From positions 1 to 9,092 of the forward strand of contig CAAGAB010000172.1 of assembly GCA_900767685.1 (NCBI GenBank): a stretch of DNA of 9,092 nucleotides, in the 5' to 3' direction. The position numbers and the translations under genes were made by a program. The notes below the pieces were generated by a model that saw only the letters and a list, made by a program, of their open reading frames with translations, was not told the origin of the DNA and searched no databases. Source of the stretch: an uncultured Coprococcus sp. Its GTDB lineage: Bacteria; Bacillota_A; Clostridia; Lachnospirales; Lachnospiraceae. Of this stretch, positions 1-7,275 are shown piece after piece (within the stretch, counting starts at the first letter, position 1; the number at the start of each line of letters is the position of its first letter).

Positions 1-447
1 CAGATAAACTATGCAAAGTACGATTACGATGCAATGTGCGATACAGCCCACCGGTTCGGTCTGACGCCAAAGGAGAAGGCTTGTGAGCTTGCAACCTGGC
101 AGGAGTTCTATGACTGGTACTATGATATCCTTGAGGATGATTATGAGTATAACGGCAGAGTCATAGAGGGATTCGTCATCGAGGACAGCACCGGATATAT
201 GACAAAGCTTAAGCTTGCATATTATAATTTCTGGAAGTTTATGAGGACAATATCCCATGAGGCGATCAGAAACGGATATATCAAGAGGACTTCAGCACTC
301 ACCACCCCTCTTGCAAATGAGTACTATGCGTGGGTGAGAAAGCTTCACGATACAGAGGATCCCGCAAATGTTCCGCGGGATATATGTACGCTTAGAAGAT
401 GGTTTTATAATGACATGAATCAGGCGGAAGGCGATAGCCTGATATAG
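1..447 (+). CDS. T4 Rnl1-like RNA ligase, C-terminal part (5' end outside window)
   Basis: The reading frame is open from base 1 to the TAG at 445-447, so the true start lies upstream; the ATG at 34 has no ribosome site and is internal. The visible part has two nucleotidyltransferase ligase signatures: EGFV (nt 166-177), matching motif IV, and G-Y-M-T-K-L-K (ending near nt 213), matching motif V, whose lysines contact the ATP/AMP phosphates in this superfamily. An aromatic- and basic-rich helical tail follows (YYNFWKFMR and beyond). The adenylated lysine of motif I (KxDG) would lie upstream of the window and cannot be checked. Enzymes of this family join 5'-phosphate and 3'-OH RNA ends using ATP, for example in repair of cleaved tRNA. 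The metallophosphoesterase 45 bp downstream fits an RNA-repair role. The family call comes from motif pattern only, so a related DNA/RNA ligase family is possible. Confidence 0.62.
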   Translation, partial: QINYAKYDYDAMCDTAHRFGLTPKEKACELATWQEFYDWYYDILEDDYEYNGRVIEGFVIEDSTGYMTKLKLAYYNFWKFMRTISHEAIRNGYIKRTSALTTPLANEYYAWVRKLHDTEDPANVPRDICTLRRWFYNDMNQAEGDSLI

Positions 448-492
448 GTGAGATAACACGTTGAAACGAGTAGGAACGAGAGGTGATATTGT

Positions 493-1029
493 ATGATATT
501 TTATACGTCCGATCTTCATTTTGGACATGCAAATGCTATAAAATTCGATGAGAGACCATTTGCAGATGTGGATGATATGACTACCGGAATGATACATAAC
601 TGGAACAGCCGGGTTGGAAAGAATGATACAGTATATATTCTAGGGGATTTCTGCTTTAAATTGAAGGATCCAGAGCCGATACTTGCAAGACTTAAAGGAC
701 ACAAGCGCCTCATCCTTGGCAATCACGACCAGGTAATAATGGGAAGTGAGAAGCTGCAGTCCTACTTCGACGATATACAGAAGATGGATTACATTAGTGA
801 CAGAGGCAAGCTGATAGTCATGTGTCACTTCCCGATAGCTGAGTGGAACAAGAAGAAAAGCGGGGCATACCATTTCTATGGACACATACACAAGAGTAGT
901 CCCGAAGTGTACAACTTCATGACCAGTCAGGGACGTGCTTACAATGTAGGCTGCATGATCAACAACTACATGCCGTGTACCGCAGACGAGATCATCCGAA
1001 ACAATGAGATATACCAGCAAACAATTTAG
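493..1029 (+). CDS. Calcineurin-like metallophosphoesterase, 178 aa
   Basis: This is a compact single-domain binuclear metallophosphoesterase. All the metal-site motifs are visible in order: D-x-H at D7/H9, GD at G51-D52, GNHD at 76-79, a lone His in CHFP at H112, and GHIH at 130-133. There is no signal peptide or membrane segment, so it should be cytosolic. The start is supported by GAGGTG about 7 nt upstream of ATG 493. It follows the RNA ligase on the same strand by 45 bp with no terminator between, so co-transcription is likely. The family hydrolyses phosphomono- or diesters with Mn/Fe-type metals; the exact substrate cannot be read from the sequence. Because Clostridium thermocellum Pnkp fuses a phosphatase of this fold to a ligase, a 3'-end or 2',3'-cyclic phosphate RNA healing role is a reasonable inference. 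A YfcE-like general phosphodiesterase is the main alternative. Confidence 0.85.
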   Translation: MIFYTSDLHFGHANAIKFDERPFADVDDMTTGMIHNWNSRVGKNDTVYILGDFCFKLKDPEPILARLKGHKRLILGNHDQVIMGSEKLQSYFDDIQKMDYISDRGKLIVMCHFPIAEWNKKKSGAYHFYGHIHKSSPEVYNFMTSQGRAYNVGCMINNYMPCTADEIIRNNEIYQQTI

Positions 1030-1136
1030 ATGGGGACAATCCTCGGATAAATAATATGTGGTAGAAAGCTGTGGGTGATCTGCAACTTGAATTTTGGAGA
1101 AATGTTATACAGCATAATTTAAAATCAATAAAAACA

Positions 1137-1404
1137 GCCCATAGGTGCTCACGAAAAGTAGATTGCATCCGGGAAAGCATAACATAAAGGCCTGCACGAC
1201 TGTGTTGAAAATCGATAGCGCAGACCTTCCTGTCTTGGCATTTTCTTGCTAAGTCGCAGACCTCAACGCCCTTATCGAGGTCGGAGACGCATGCAGATAG
1301 AAAATGCCAAGGCAGGAAGAAGTCAAGCGTGATTTTCAACACAGTCGTGCAGGCTTGTTGTGCTTTCCACGGATGGGCACAGGCTTCCGTGAACACCTAT
1401 GGGC
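1137..1404. repeat. 268-bp imperfect palindrome (MITE-like element or giant hairpin)
   Basis: The arms pair in four or more blocks. 1137-1153 pairs with 1388-1404 (16 of 17). 1166-1171 pairs with 1370-1375 and 1172-1178 with 1362-1368 (perfect, offset by bulges). 1188-1213 pairs with 1331-1356 (25 of 26; the 23-nt core 1191-1213/1331-1353 is perfect). 1226-1246 pairs with 1299-1319 (20 of 21). A small apical stem is GACCTC 1259-1264 with GAGGTC 1277-1282. The three mismatches in the long blocks are all transitions that become G-U wobbles in RNA from one strand or the other. The element fills most of the gap between convergent genes and ends 9 bp from the tetR stop. No convincing target duplication and no T-tract is seen at either edge. 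It is far longer than a normal intrinsic terminator. The rest of the 1030-1413 gap shows no gene. Confidence 0.85.
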
Positions 1405-1413
1405 ATCCGTTAA

Positions 1414-2046
1414 TTAATTCCTAGGCGGCAGCGTGATGTAGTTCCTGTCAGATGGTTGGAACAGTTTTGGACGGAAATCTTCCTTGGTCAGTTCAAATAT
1501 AGAATGGGAAACCAGGAAGTAGTAAGCCTCCACAGCCTGATCCACATTGATGTTCGTGATCTCCGGGCTGTTAAGGTAACCCTTGATGGCTACGGTGAGT
1601 CCCATGACAAGGTACTTACATATAATGAGAGGGGACAGCATAGGGTTGGCCGGAATCTGATCGGTGTCGAATATCTTTAGGTGTTCCTTGAAGAAGTTGG
1701 TGAACTGCTCGATCATGACCTGCTCAAAGCTGTTCTGCCCGGTTGTCTCGAAAAGCTTCCTGTAAAGCTTTGCCTCATTGATAATGTGGGTGAAAAGGTA
1801 CTTGATCGCCTCAAGGATCATGTTGTGTTCCAGCAGGACTTCAAGCTCCTTTGTCACTTCATTGTAAAGCATATAGTCCATCAGTTCGTATTTGTCTTTG
1901 AAATATCTATAGAAGATAGGTCTTGATATACCCACATCCTCAGCAATCATAGTAACTGTAATTTTCTCGAAAGAATACTCATTTACAAGCTTTTTAAAGC
2001 TTCTGATAATTTTGTCTTCTGTCTTTTCTTCGCTTAGATTTGGCAC
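1414..2046 (-). CDS. TetR/AcrR family transcriptional regulator, 210 aa
   Basis: The N-terminal ~60 residues are a typical TetR DNA-binding domain: helix 1 (about 8-23), then a helix-turn-helix around 30-50 containing ITVTMIAEDVGISR and the family-typical P-I-F-Y-R-Y-F-x-D-K recognition and hinge segment. Residues ~60-195 form the variable all-helical ligand-binding and dimerisation part, and no ligand can be named. The start is GTG (complement of 2044-2046), strongly supported by AAGGAGG at 2055-2061 with 8-nt spacing. The gene is divergent from the MMPL transporter, with a 213-bp shared control region carrying an inverted repeat (2146-2175), the usual layout for a local repressor controlling an efflux or lipid-export gene. 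Its 3' end abuts the long palindrome, which may serve as its terminator. Confidence 0.92.
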   Translation of the reverse strand: MPNLSEEKTEDKIIRSFKKLVNEYSFEKITVTMIAEDVGISRPIFYRYFKDKYELMDYMLYNEVTKELEVLLEHNMILEAIKYLFTHIINEAKLYRKLFETTGQNSFEQVMIEQFTNFFKEHLKIFDTDQIPANPMLSPLIICKYLVMGLTVAIKGYLNSPEITNINVDQAVEAYYFLVSHSIFELTKEDFRPKLFQPSDRNYITLPPRN

Positions 2047-2095
2047 TTCCCAAACCTCCTTTTTGGTCTATATATGACAGTTCCAAGTGAATCTG

Positions 2096-2124
2096 TTTAT
2101 CAGATGTATGATCAAATGTTCCAA
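2096..2124 (-). promoter_or_regulatory. Candidate tetR promoter
   Basis: Read on the minus strand, TTGGAA (complement of 2119-2124), a 17-bp spacer and GATAAA (complement of 2096-2101) resemble sigma-A boxes. They would put the transcript start about 43 nt before the GTG. The -10 match is only moderate. A TATATA further down lies too close to the ribosome site to be a good alternative. Confidence 0.27.
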
Positions 2125-2142
2125 TTTTGAATATGTGTTCAT

Positions 2143-2185
2143 ACGTTTGTTACAGATTACCATATTTGTAACAAAATGTAAACGT
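2143..2185. promoter_or_regulatory. Candidate TetR operator: inverted repeat plus third half-site
   Basis: TTTGTTACA (2146-2154) and TGTAACAAA (2167-2175) form a perfect 9-bp inverted repeat with a 12-bp spacer. A third related half-site, TGTAAACGT, follows directly at 2177-2185. Its complement ACGTTT also occurs at 2143-2148, so the left half-site extends to 12 bp as ACGTTTGTTACA. The block lies between the divergent tetR and MMPL starts, just upstream of the candidate MMPL promoter. Position and symmetry suggest binding by the divergently encoded TetR protein; this assignment is inference. Confidence 0.55.
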
Positions 2186-2202
2186 TTTCGTATTTTGGGT
2201 AG

Positions 2203-2231
2203 TTTATTAAAAAAAAATCAGGTTGTATAAT
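2203..2231 (+). promoter_or_regulatory. Candidate promoter for the MMPL/lipoprotein operon
   Basis: There is a consensus TATAAT at 2226-2231, preceded at 17 bp by a poor -35 (TTTATT, 2203-2208) and an A9 run between the boxes. The weak -35 next to the candidate operator is compatible with a regulated promoter. The transcript would start near 2238, leaving a leader of about 22 nt. Confidence 0.5.
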
Positions 2232-2259
2232 CCACCACAGAATAGAAAAAGGAGATGTT

Positions 2260-4374
2260 ATGGCTATGTTAAAACTAGGAGAAAAGATAGTAAGTGCGAG
2301 AGTCGTGATACTGATCCTCGGCTTCATTCTTCTCATACCAGCGGCATACGGGTATATCAAGACCAGGGTAAACTACGATATTCTGTCATATCTTCCTAAG
2401 GATATCGAGACAATGGTAGGTCAGGATATACTGGTTGACCAGTTCGGTACAGGCGCCTTTTCACTGTACGTTGTAGAAGGTATGGAGGATAAAGAAGTAT
2501 CCGCACTGAAATCAAAGATTGAAGATGTAGACCATGTGTCAAAGGTTATCTGGTACGACAGCTTTGCTGATCTGTCCGTTCCTAAGGATATGCTTCCTGA
2601 AAAACTGTATGACGCATTTAACAATGACGACAAGGATGCCACCATGATGGCGATCATATTTGATGATACAACATCTGCTGATAGCACGATGGATGCTATC
2701 GAGGAGATACGTAAGATATCGGATAAACAGTGTTTTCTCTCCGGTATGTCAGCGGTCGTTGTAGATACAAAGAAACTGTCTGAGAAGGAAACTCCAATAT
2801 ATGTTCTGATAGCGGTGATCCTCAGCAGTATAATCCTTGCGATCACCATGGATTCGATCATGATACCGGTACTGTTTCTTGCAAGTATAGGTATGGCAAT
2901 TGCATACAACCTGGGTTCAAATATATTTATGGGTCAGGTGTCCTACATAACAAAGGCGCTGGCTGCGGTACTTCAGCTCGGTGTAACAATGGATTACTCG
3001 ATCTTCCTGTGGCACAGCTACAAGGCGCAGCAGAAAGAATACCCGGATAAGAAAGAGGCTATGGCGCATGCGATCGCCGAGACTATATCATCTGTTGTGG
3101 GAAGCTCCATAACAACAGTTGCTGGATTTGTGGCACTGTGTTTCATGAGCTTTACACTCGGACTTGATCTTGGTATCGTCATGGCAAAGGGTGTTGTTTT
3201 CGGAGTTATCGCCTGCGTAACGATACTGCCATCTCTCATCCTTGTGTTTGACAAGGCAATAGAAAAGACAACACATAAGGTAATACTTCCTGAGTTTAAG
3301 GGAGTAGGAAAATTCATAGCTAAGCACTACAGGATATTCCTGGTATTGTTTGTGATCATCCTGATCCCGGCAATATATGGATATAATCATACAAAGGTTT
3401 ATTACAAGCTGGATTCATCGCTTCCGGACAGCCTGGAGAGCGTGCAGGCCAACACAGAGCTGGCTAAGGCATTCAATATGAATTCAACACATATGATACT
3501 TGTCACAAATGATCAGAGTGATAAGGACACACGAAATATGATGTCGGATATTGAGAATATAGATGGTGTAAAGTTCTGTCTTGGACTTGACAGCATCATC
3601 GGTTCAGGAATCCCATCGAACTTCATCCCTTCGGAGGTGACAGAGGCACTTAAGAGTGATGAGTGGCAGTTGATACTTGTTGGTTCTGAGTATGAGGTTG
3701 CATCGGATGAGGTCAACAACCAGTGTACTGAGATAGAGAAGACTATAGATTCATACAACGATAAAAACATGCTTGTCGGTGAGGCGCCTTGTACAAAGGA
3801 TCTTATCAAGATAACAGATAAGGATTTTGCCTCAGTAAGTACAGTTTCAATCGGTGCTATATTCCTCATCATACTCTGTGTATTCGGTTCAATATCACTT
3901 CCAATAGTGCTTGTTGCCGTCATAGAGTTTGCGATATTCATCAACATGGGTATTCCTTGCTTTACAGGAACCGAGCTTCCATTCATAGCGTCAATAGTAA
4001 TTGGAACTATCCAGCTGGGTGCTACGGTCGATTACGCAATACTGATGACAACCAAATACAAGAGAAACAGACTTGGCGGATACAGAAAGTTTGATGCGGT
4101 TGCAACTGCATGTCAGGAGTCAGTACAGTCAATAGTTGTCAGTGCACTTTCATTCTTTGCTGCAACATTTGGCGTAGGACTTTATTCAGACATAGATATG
4201 ATCAGTTCACTGTGTACACTTATGGCTCGTGGAGCTCTCATAAGTATGTGCGCCGTTATCCTGATGCTTCCATCAGCACTGATGCTCTTTGACAAGATCA
4301 TCATGTTTAGATACAGAAAGAACCTCATTGATGGATCTTTAAATGGTGCGGACAAAGACACAGCTCAGGCATAG
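2260..4374 (+). CDS. MMPL/RND-superfamily membrane transporter, 704 aa
   Basis: This is a 12-TM transporter built from two homologous halves. TM1 lies at about 13-33, a large extracellular loop at 34-178, and TM2-6 at about 179-330. TM7 lies at about 358-374, a second extracellular loop at 375-525, and TM8-12 at about 527-677. Each half carries an Asp-Tyr pair in its fourth helix: G-V-T-M-D-Y-S (D245/Y246) and G-A-T-V-D-Y-A (D591/Y592). These match the proton-relay Asp-Tyr pairs known in MmpL3, so proton-driven export is expected. The ATG at 2260 has GGAG 5 nt upstream; the ATG at 2266 is less well spaced. The length is typical of short Firmicute MMPL proteins. Lipids, amphipathic compounds or toxic hydrophobic molecules are plausible substrates, but the sequence does not decide. 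It sits between its likely TetR repressor and a lipoprotein partner. Confidence 0.93.
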   Translation: MAMLKLGEKIVSARVVILILGFILLIPAAYGYIKTRVNYDILSYLPKDIETMVGQDILVDQFGTGAFSLYVVEGMEDKEVSALKSKIEDVDHVSKVIWYDSFADLSVPKDMLPEKLYDAFNNDDKDATMMAIIFDDTTSADSTMDAIEEIRKISDKQCFLSGMSAVVVDTKKLSEKETPIYVLIAVILSSIILAITMDSIMIPVLFLASIGMAIAYNLGSNIFMGQVSYITKALAAVLQLGVTMDYSIFLWHSYKAQQKEYPDKKEAMAHAIAETISSVVGSSITTVAGFVALCFMSFTLGLDLGIVMAKGVVFGVIACVTILPSLILVFDKAIEKTTHKVILPEFKGVGKFIAKHYRIFLVLFVIILIPAIYGYNHTKVYYKLDSSLPDSLESVQANTELAKAFNMNSTHMILVTNDQSDKDTRNMMSDIENIDGVKFCLGLDSIIGSGIPSNFIPSEVTEALKSDEWQLILVGSEYEVASDEVNNQCTEIEKTIDSYNDKNMLVGEAPCTKDLIKITDKDFASVSTVSIGAIFLIILCVFGSISLPIVLVAVIEFAIFINMGIPCFTGTELPFIASIVIGTIQLGATVDYAILMTTKYKRNRLGGYRKFDAVATACQESVQSIVVSALSFFAATFGVGLYSDIDMISSLCTLMARGALISMCAVILMLPSALMLFDKIIMFRYRKNLIDGSLNGADKDTAQA

Positions 4375-4411
4375 GCTGGCTGATTATCTAGTTAATTGTC
4401 AAATAGAAACA

Positions 4412-4442
4412 ATGTAGTACGCAGAATCCGCTACATGGATTC
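4412..4442 (+). promoter_or_regulatory. Two mutually exclusive hairpins in the MMPL-lipoprotein spacer
   Basis: ATGTAG (4412-4417) can pair with CTACAT (4431-4436). GAATCC (4424-4429) can pair with GGATTC (4437-4442). Each stem places one strand of the other in its loop, so only one can form comfortably. They end 16 nt before the lipoprotein ribosome site and could tune stability or translation of the second cistron. There is no T-tract, so this is not an intrinsic terminator. Confidence 0.35.
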
Positions 4443-4471
4443 TCACATATATTATGGAAAGAGGTAATAAC

Positions 4472-6826
4472 ATGATCAAGTGGAAGAAATATATTTGCGT
4501 GGCACTGTCAGCAGCAATGATGACAACGCTCATGACCGGATGCGGTGATACATCAAATGATAATGCTTCATCAGGTAAGACAGAAGCAACTACAGAAAGT
4601 GATGCTGATGCACTTCAGGATGCTCTCACGTCCCAGATAACTGCTGAAAACTCGGAGGATGCAGATAAGGAAGAGACAGTATATGTTCTGGCTGATGCAG
4701 ACGGCTCGGCAAATGATGTCACAGTTTCAACATGGCTTAAGAATGCAGATGGTTCAGATGGACTGAACGATAAGACAAACCTTACAGACATAGAGAATGT
4801 TAAGGGTTACGAAGGTTATAAGGATAATGGAGACGGCACGATAACATGGGCAGCAAATGGCTCTGATATATATTATCAGGGAAAATCCAATGAGAAACTG
4901 CCTGTTGATGTCAAGATCACTTATAAGCTGGATGGTGAGGATATAGAGCCTTCAGAACTTGCGGGCAAGAGCGGTAAGGTCACGATCAGATTTGATTATA
5001 CAAACAACACGAAGCAGACGGTGAAGGCCGGAAGCAAGAACAGTGAGGTTATATCACCATTTGTAATGCTCTCAGGAATGATCCTTCCGGTAGATAAATT
5101 CTCAAACGTACAGGTTGAGAATGGTAAGGTCATCTCGGAGGGAAGCAATCAGATCGTGGTTGGATATGCGGTGCCGGGATTTAAGCAGTGTCTTCAGAAT
5201 GGAATAGACGACAGCAAGATCCAGACAGCTATAGACAATATAGAAGTTCCGGATTATGTAGAAGTATCAGCAGATGTAACAGATTTTGAATTGGCCATGA
5301 CAATGACAGTTGCTGCAAGCGATCTGCTTGACGCAGATGCGGCAGACGCTGTAGACGAGGTTAAGGACAAGGCAGATCTCAATGAACTTTCTGACAGTGC
5401 AGATAAGCTTGGAAGCTCAGCAAATGAGTTGGAAGAAGGTTCAGGAAAGATCACAAATGGTCTCGAGACATTGAAGGATGGAACTTACTCATTGAAGACC
5501 GGAGCTGGGACTCTGGCTGATGGAGCTGCATCACTCAAGACTTACACAAGTCAGCTTGCAGATGGAACCTCTAAGATCTCCACAGCTATGGACTCTCTCG
5601 ACGAGGGTATTGCATCGATAAAGAACGGTTCGGCAGCACTCAGCGATGGAGCTAAGACTCTTGCAACCGGAGCCAAGACTCTTGATACAAGCGTTGGAAC
5701 ACTTCAGACTGGAGCAAACAGTCTTGACAGTGGAGCAAAACAGCTTCTTGCAGGATTTGCTGGAGATGAGGAGAATGTAGGACTTTCAAAAGGTGGAAGT
5801 TCACTTGCATCGGGAGCTAAGACGGCATACGAGGGTTCACAGGCGCTTGCAAAGGGAGCAACAGATCTGAAGAATGGTGTTGACACACTTATAACAATGA
5901 TGACTGGTATGCCTGATCAGGTGGTGAGTCAGGCAGAGGCAGAGGTATATAGCCAGCTCGGTGGAACTATATCAAGTGAGGCTGGAATCGATGCAGCCAT
6001 GGAGCAGATAGAGGCAACTCTTCCACTGGGTCAGGCAGCAATTGACGCGGCAAAGGGAGAAGGAACATATGCAGCTCTCCTTGCACAGTACAATGGTCTT
6101 GCACAGGCAAAGGGTGCTCTTAATGCAATAGACAATATAGGCACTTCGCTTACAGCAACATTGTCATCTGATAAAACAAAGGCTCAGATAAAGGCTCTGC
6201 AGGAGGGCGCGACAACCCTTGATTCCAAGATGGGTGAATTGTCAACCGGTCTTAAGTCGGTAAAGGAAGGATCAGAGACTCTTTCAGCAGGTATTAACAC
6301 AGCGTATGCCGGTGTAAAAACTCTTTCAAAGGGTACAGGAGATCTCACAACTGGTGTCACTGCACTTAAGAGTGGTTCAAAGGATCTCAGTGATGGAGCG
6401 GCAACTCTTTCGGCGAATATGAACACCCTGTATCAGGGAAGTATAACACTTGCAAATGGAAGTGGTGAACTGAAGACTGCAGCTGGTACACTTAATACAA
6501 GTGCGGGACAGATTGCCGATGGTGCCAAATCGTTAAGTGAGGGTGCTGATCAGCTCAATTCAGGATCGAAGACGCTCGACAGTGGAGCAGAAGAACTTGT
6601 CACGGGATCAAAGACTCTCAGCGATGGCATGAAGCAGTTCAACGAAGATGGAATAAAGAAGATCACCAAGTTATTTGCCGGCAACTATCAGGAAGATATA
6701 GATTATATTGAGGCTTTGTTCTCAGACGATGCAAAATACACAAGCTTTGGCGGTGCTATAGATGGAACAAAGAGTACTGTGAAGTTTATATACGAAACTG
6801 CAGCGATCAAGACAGATGAAAAATAA
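4472..6826 (+). CDS. Lipoprotein with Leu-x-x-Gly heptad arrays (YhgE/Pip-like), 784 aa
   Basis: A lipoprotein signal peptide (MIKWKK, a hydrophobic stretch, then LMTGC) predicts lipidation at Cys24 and anchoring outside the cytoplasmic membrane. An acidic Ser/Thr-rich linker (~25-66) leads to a conserved-looking extracellular domain (~67-285). Two long blocks of a seven-residue repeat follow (L-x-x-G-x-x-x, e.g. SLSEGADQLNSGSKTL), at ~313-475 and ~578-720. They are split by an Ala/Gln-rich helical insert (~476-575). A short C-terminal domain (~721-784) has no TM helix. I chose ATG 4472 because AAAGAGGT lies 7 nt upstream; the in-frame ATG at 4454 has no ribosome site and would spoil the signal peptide. 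This is the second gene of the MMPL operon, 97 bp after the transporter. By analogy with YhgE/Pip-like partners it may form a long coiled or fibrous periplasm-like adaptor. The function is inference. Confidence 0.85.
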   Translation: MIKWKKYICVALSAAMMTTLMTGCGDTSNDNASSGKTEATTESDADALQDALTSQITAENSEDADKEETVYVLADADGSANDVTVSTWLKNADGSDGLNDKTNLTDIENVKGYEGYKDNGDGTITWAANGSDIYYQGKSNEKLPVDVKITYKLDGEDIEPSELAGKSGKVTIRFDYTNNTKQTVKAGSKNSEVISPFVMLSGMILPVDKFSNVQVENGKVISEGSNQIVVGYAVPGFKQCLQNGIDDSKIQTAIDNIEVPDYVEVSADVTDFELAMTMTVAASDLLDADAADAVDEVKDKADLNELSDSADKLGSSANELEEGSGKITNGLETLKDGTYSLKTGAGTLADGAASLKTYTSQLADGTSKISTAMDSLDEGIASIKNGSAALSDGAKTLATGAKTLDTSVGTLQTGANSLDSGAKQLLAGFAGDEENVGLSKGGSSLASGAKTAYEGSQALAKGATDLKNGVDTLITMMTGMPDQVVSQAEAEVYSQLGGTISSEAGIDAAMEQIEATLPLGQAAIDAAKGEGTYAALLAQYNGLAQAKGALNAIDNIGTSLTATLSSDKTKAQIKALQEGATTLDSKMGELSTGLKSVKEGSETLSAGINTAYAGVKTLSKGTGDLTTGVTALKSGSKDLSDGAATLSANMNTLYQGSITLANGSGELKTAAGTLNTSAGQIADGAKSLSEGADQLNSGSKTLDSGAEELVTGSKTLSDGMKQFNEDGIKKITKLFAGNYQEDIDYIEALFSDDAKYTSFGGAIDGTKSTVKFIYETAAIKTDEK

Positions 6827-6835
6827 AATCTGAGT

Positions 6836-6866
6836 GAATCTCCCCTCTGTGGGACGAGGGGGAATC
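6836..6866 (+). terminator. Hairpin after the lipoprotein gene, terminator-like without T-tract
   Basis: CCCCTC (6842-6847) pairs with GAGGGG (6856-6861), extended by a G-U pair and a broken outer AT/AT match around an 8-nt loop. It begins 10 nt after the stop codon, but A-rich sequence follows instead of a T run. It may stabilise the 3' end or act as a weak terminator. Confidence 0.4.
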
Positions 6867-6918
6867 GTGGACGGAAAAAGATATATAAATATCGGGTAAA
6901 CTATAGATAATCTTCGTG

Positions 6919-6947
6919 TTGACTTTAATGTGACCGTAGGTTATAGT
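6919..6947 (+). promoter_or_regulatory. Strong sigma-A-type promoter for acpP
   Basis: TTGACT (6919-6924), a 17-bp spacer and TATAGT (6942-6947) are close to consensus. Transcription would start near 6954 and begin with a 5-bp hairpin CGTCC-ATGA-GGACG (6953-6966), giving a leader of about 50 nt. An imperfect inverted repeat, TTAATGTGACC (6925-6935) with GGTAACATTTA (6969-6979), flanks the -10 region. No clear FapR or FabT operator is visible. Confidence 0.75.
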
Positions 6948-7003
6948 ATAAGCGTCCATGAGGACGATGGTAACATTTACTATATTTTAGGAGGAATTTG
7001 AAC

Positions 7004-7237
7004 ATGTTTGATAAGGTTAAGGCAATATTCGAGGATCAGTTAGGAGTTTCACAGGATGAGATGAAGCTCGAGACAAACTTCAAGGATGATCTTGGTGTAG
7101 ATTCACTTGATCTGTATGAGATCGTTATGAAGCTTGAGGATGAGTTCAATGTTGAGATCCCAGCTGAGGAACTTGATGATGTAGCTACATTTGAGGATGT
7201 ACTTAACTACCTTAAGAGCAAGGGTGTTGAGGAGTAA
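7004..7237 (+). CDS. acpP: Acyl carrier protein, 77 aa
   Basis: This is a classic small acidic carrier protein. The DSL motif is at D33-S34-L35, and Ser34 is the site for the 4'-phosphopantetheine arm. Helix I spans about 2-13, and the helix II segment (D-L-Y-E-I-V-M-K-L-E-D-E-F) follows the DSL. The family-typical IPAEE loop precedes the last helix. The protein carries growing acyl chains in type II fatty acid synthesis in the cytosol. ATG 7004 is preceded by TAGGAGG with 9-nt spacing; the TTG six bases upstream would sit inside the normal spacer and is not used. It has its own promoter, and its transcript probably ends at the terminator at 7448-7482. It is therefore a separate transcription unit from fabD, although ACP genes in this group commonly lie next to fab genes. 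Confidence 0.97.
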   Translation: MFDKVKAIFEDQLGVSQDEMKLETNFKDDLGVDSLDLYEIVMKLEDEFNVEIPAEELDDVATFEDVLNYLKSKGVEE

Positions 7238-7254
7238 TCCAATCGGGATTATTT
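7235..7254 (+). terminator. Short hairpin overlapping the acpP stop codon
   Basis: TAATCC (7235-7240) pairs perfectly with GGATTA (7246-7251) around a 5-nt loop and is followed by only TTT. The stop codon is part of the stem. At 6 bp it is too weak for confident termination; partial termination or 3'-end protection is possible. Confidence 0.3.
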
Positions 7255-7275
7255 AGGCATTTCGGAATTCTCAAA

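Noticed and set aside
992..1396. 134-codon minus-strand open frame across the palindrome
   Set aside because: It overlaps the 3' end of the phosphoesterase, translates the inverted repeat itself, and has no domain-like pattern.
1137..1404. Ordinary bidirectional intrinsic terminator
   Set aside because: It is 268 bp long with no T-tract at either edge; it may still stop transcription but is not a standard terminator.
4412..4442. H-type pseudoknot formed by both stems together
   Set aside because: The loop crossing the first stem would be zero nucleotides long, so the stems are better read as alternatives.
4454..4471. Upstream ATG for the lipoprotein
   Set aside because: No ribosome site precedes it, whereas ATG 4472 has one and gives a proper lipoprotein signal peptide.
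6998..7003. TTG start for acpP two codons upstream
   Set aside because: It would leave only 3 nt after AGGAGG; ATG 7004 has normal spacing and matches the family N-terminus.
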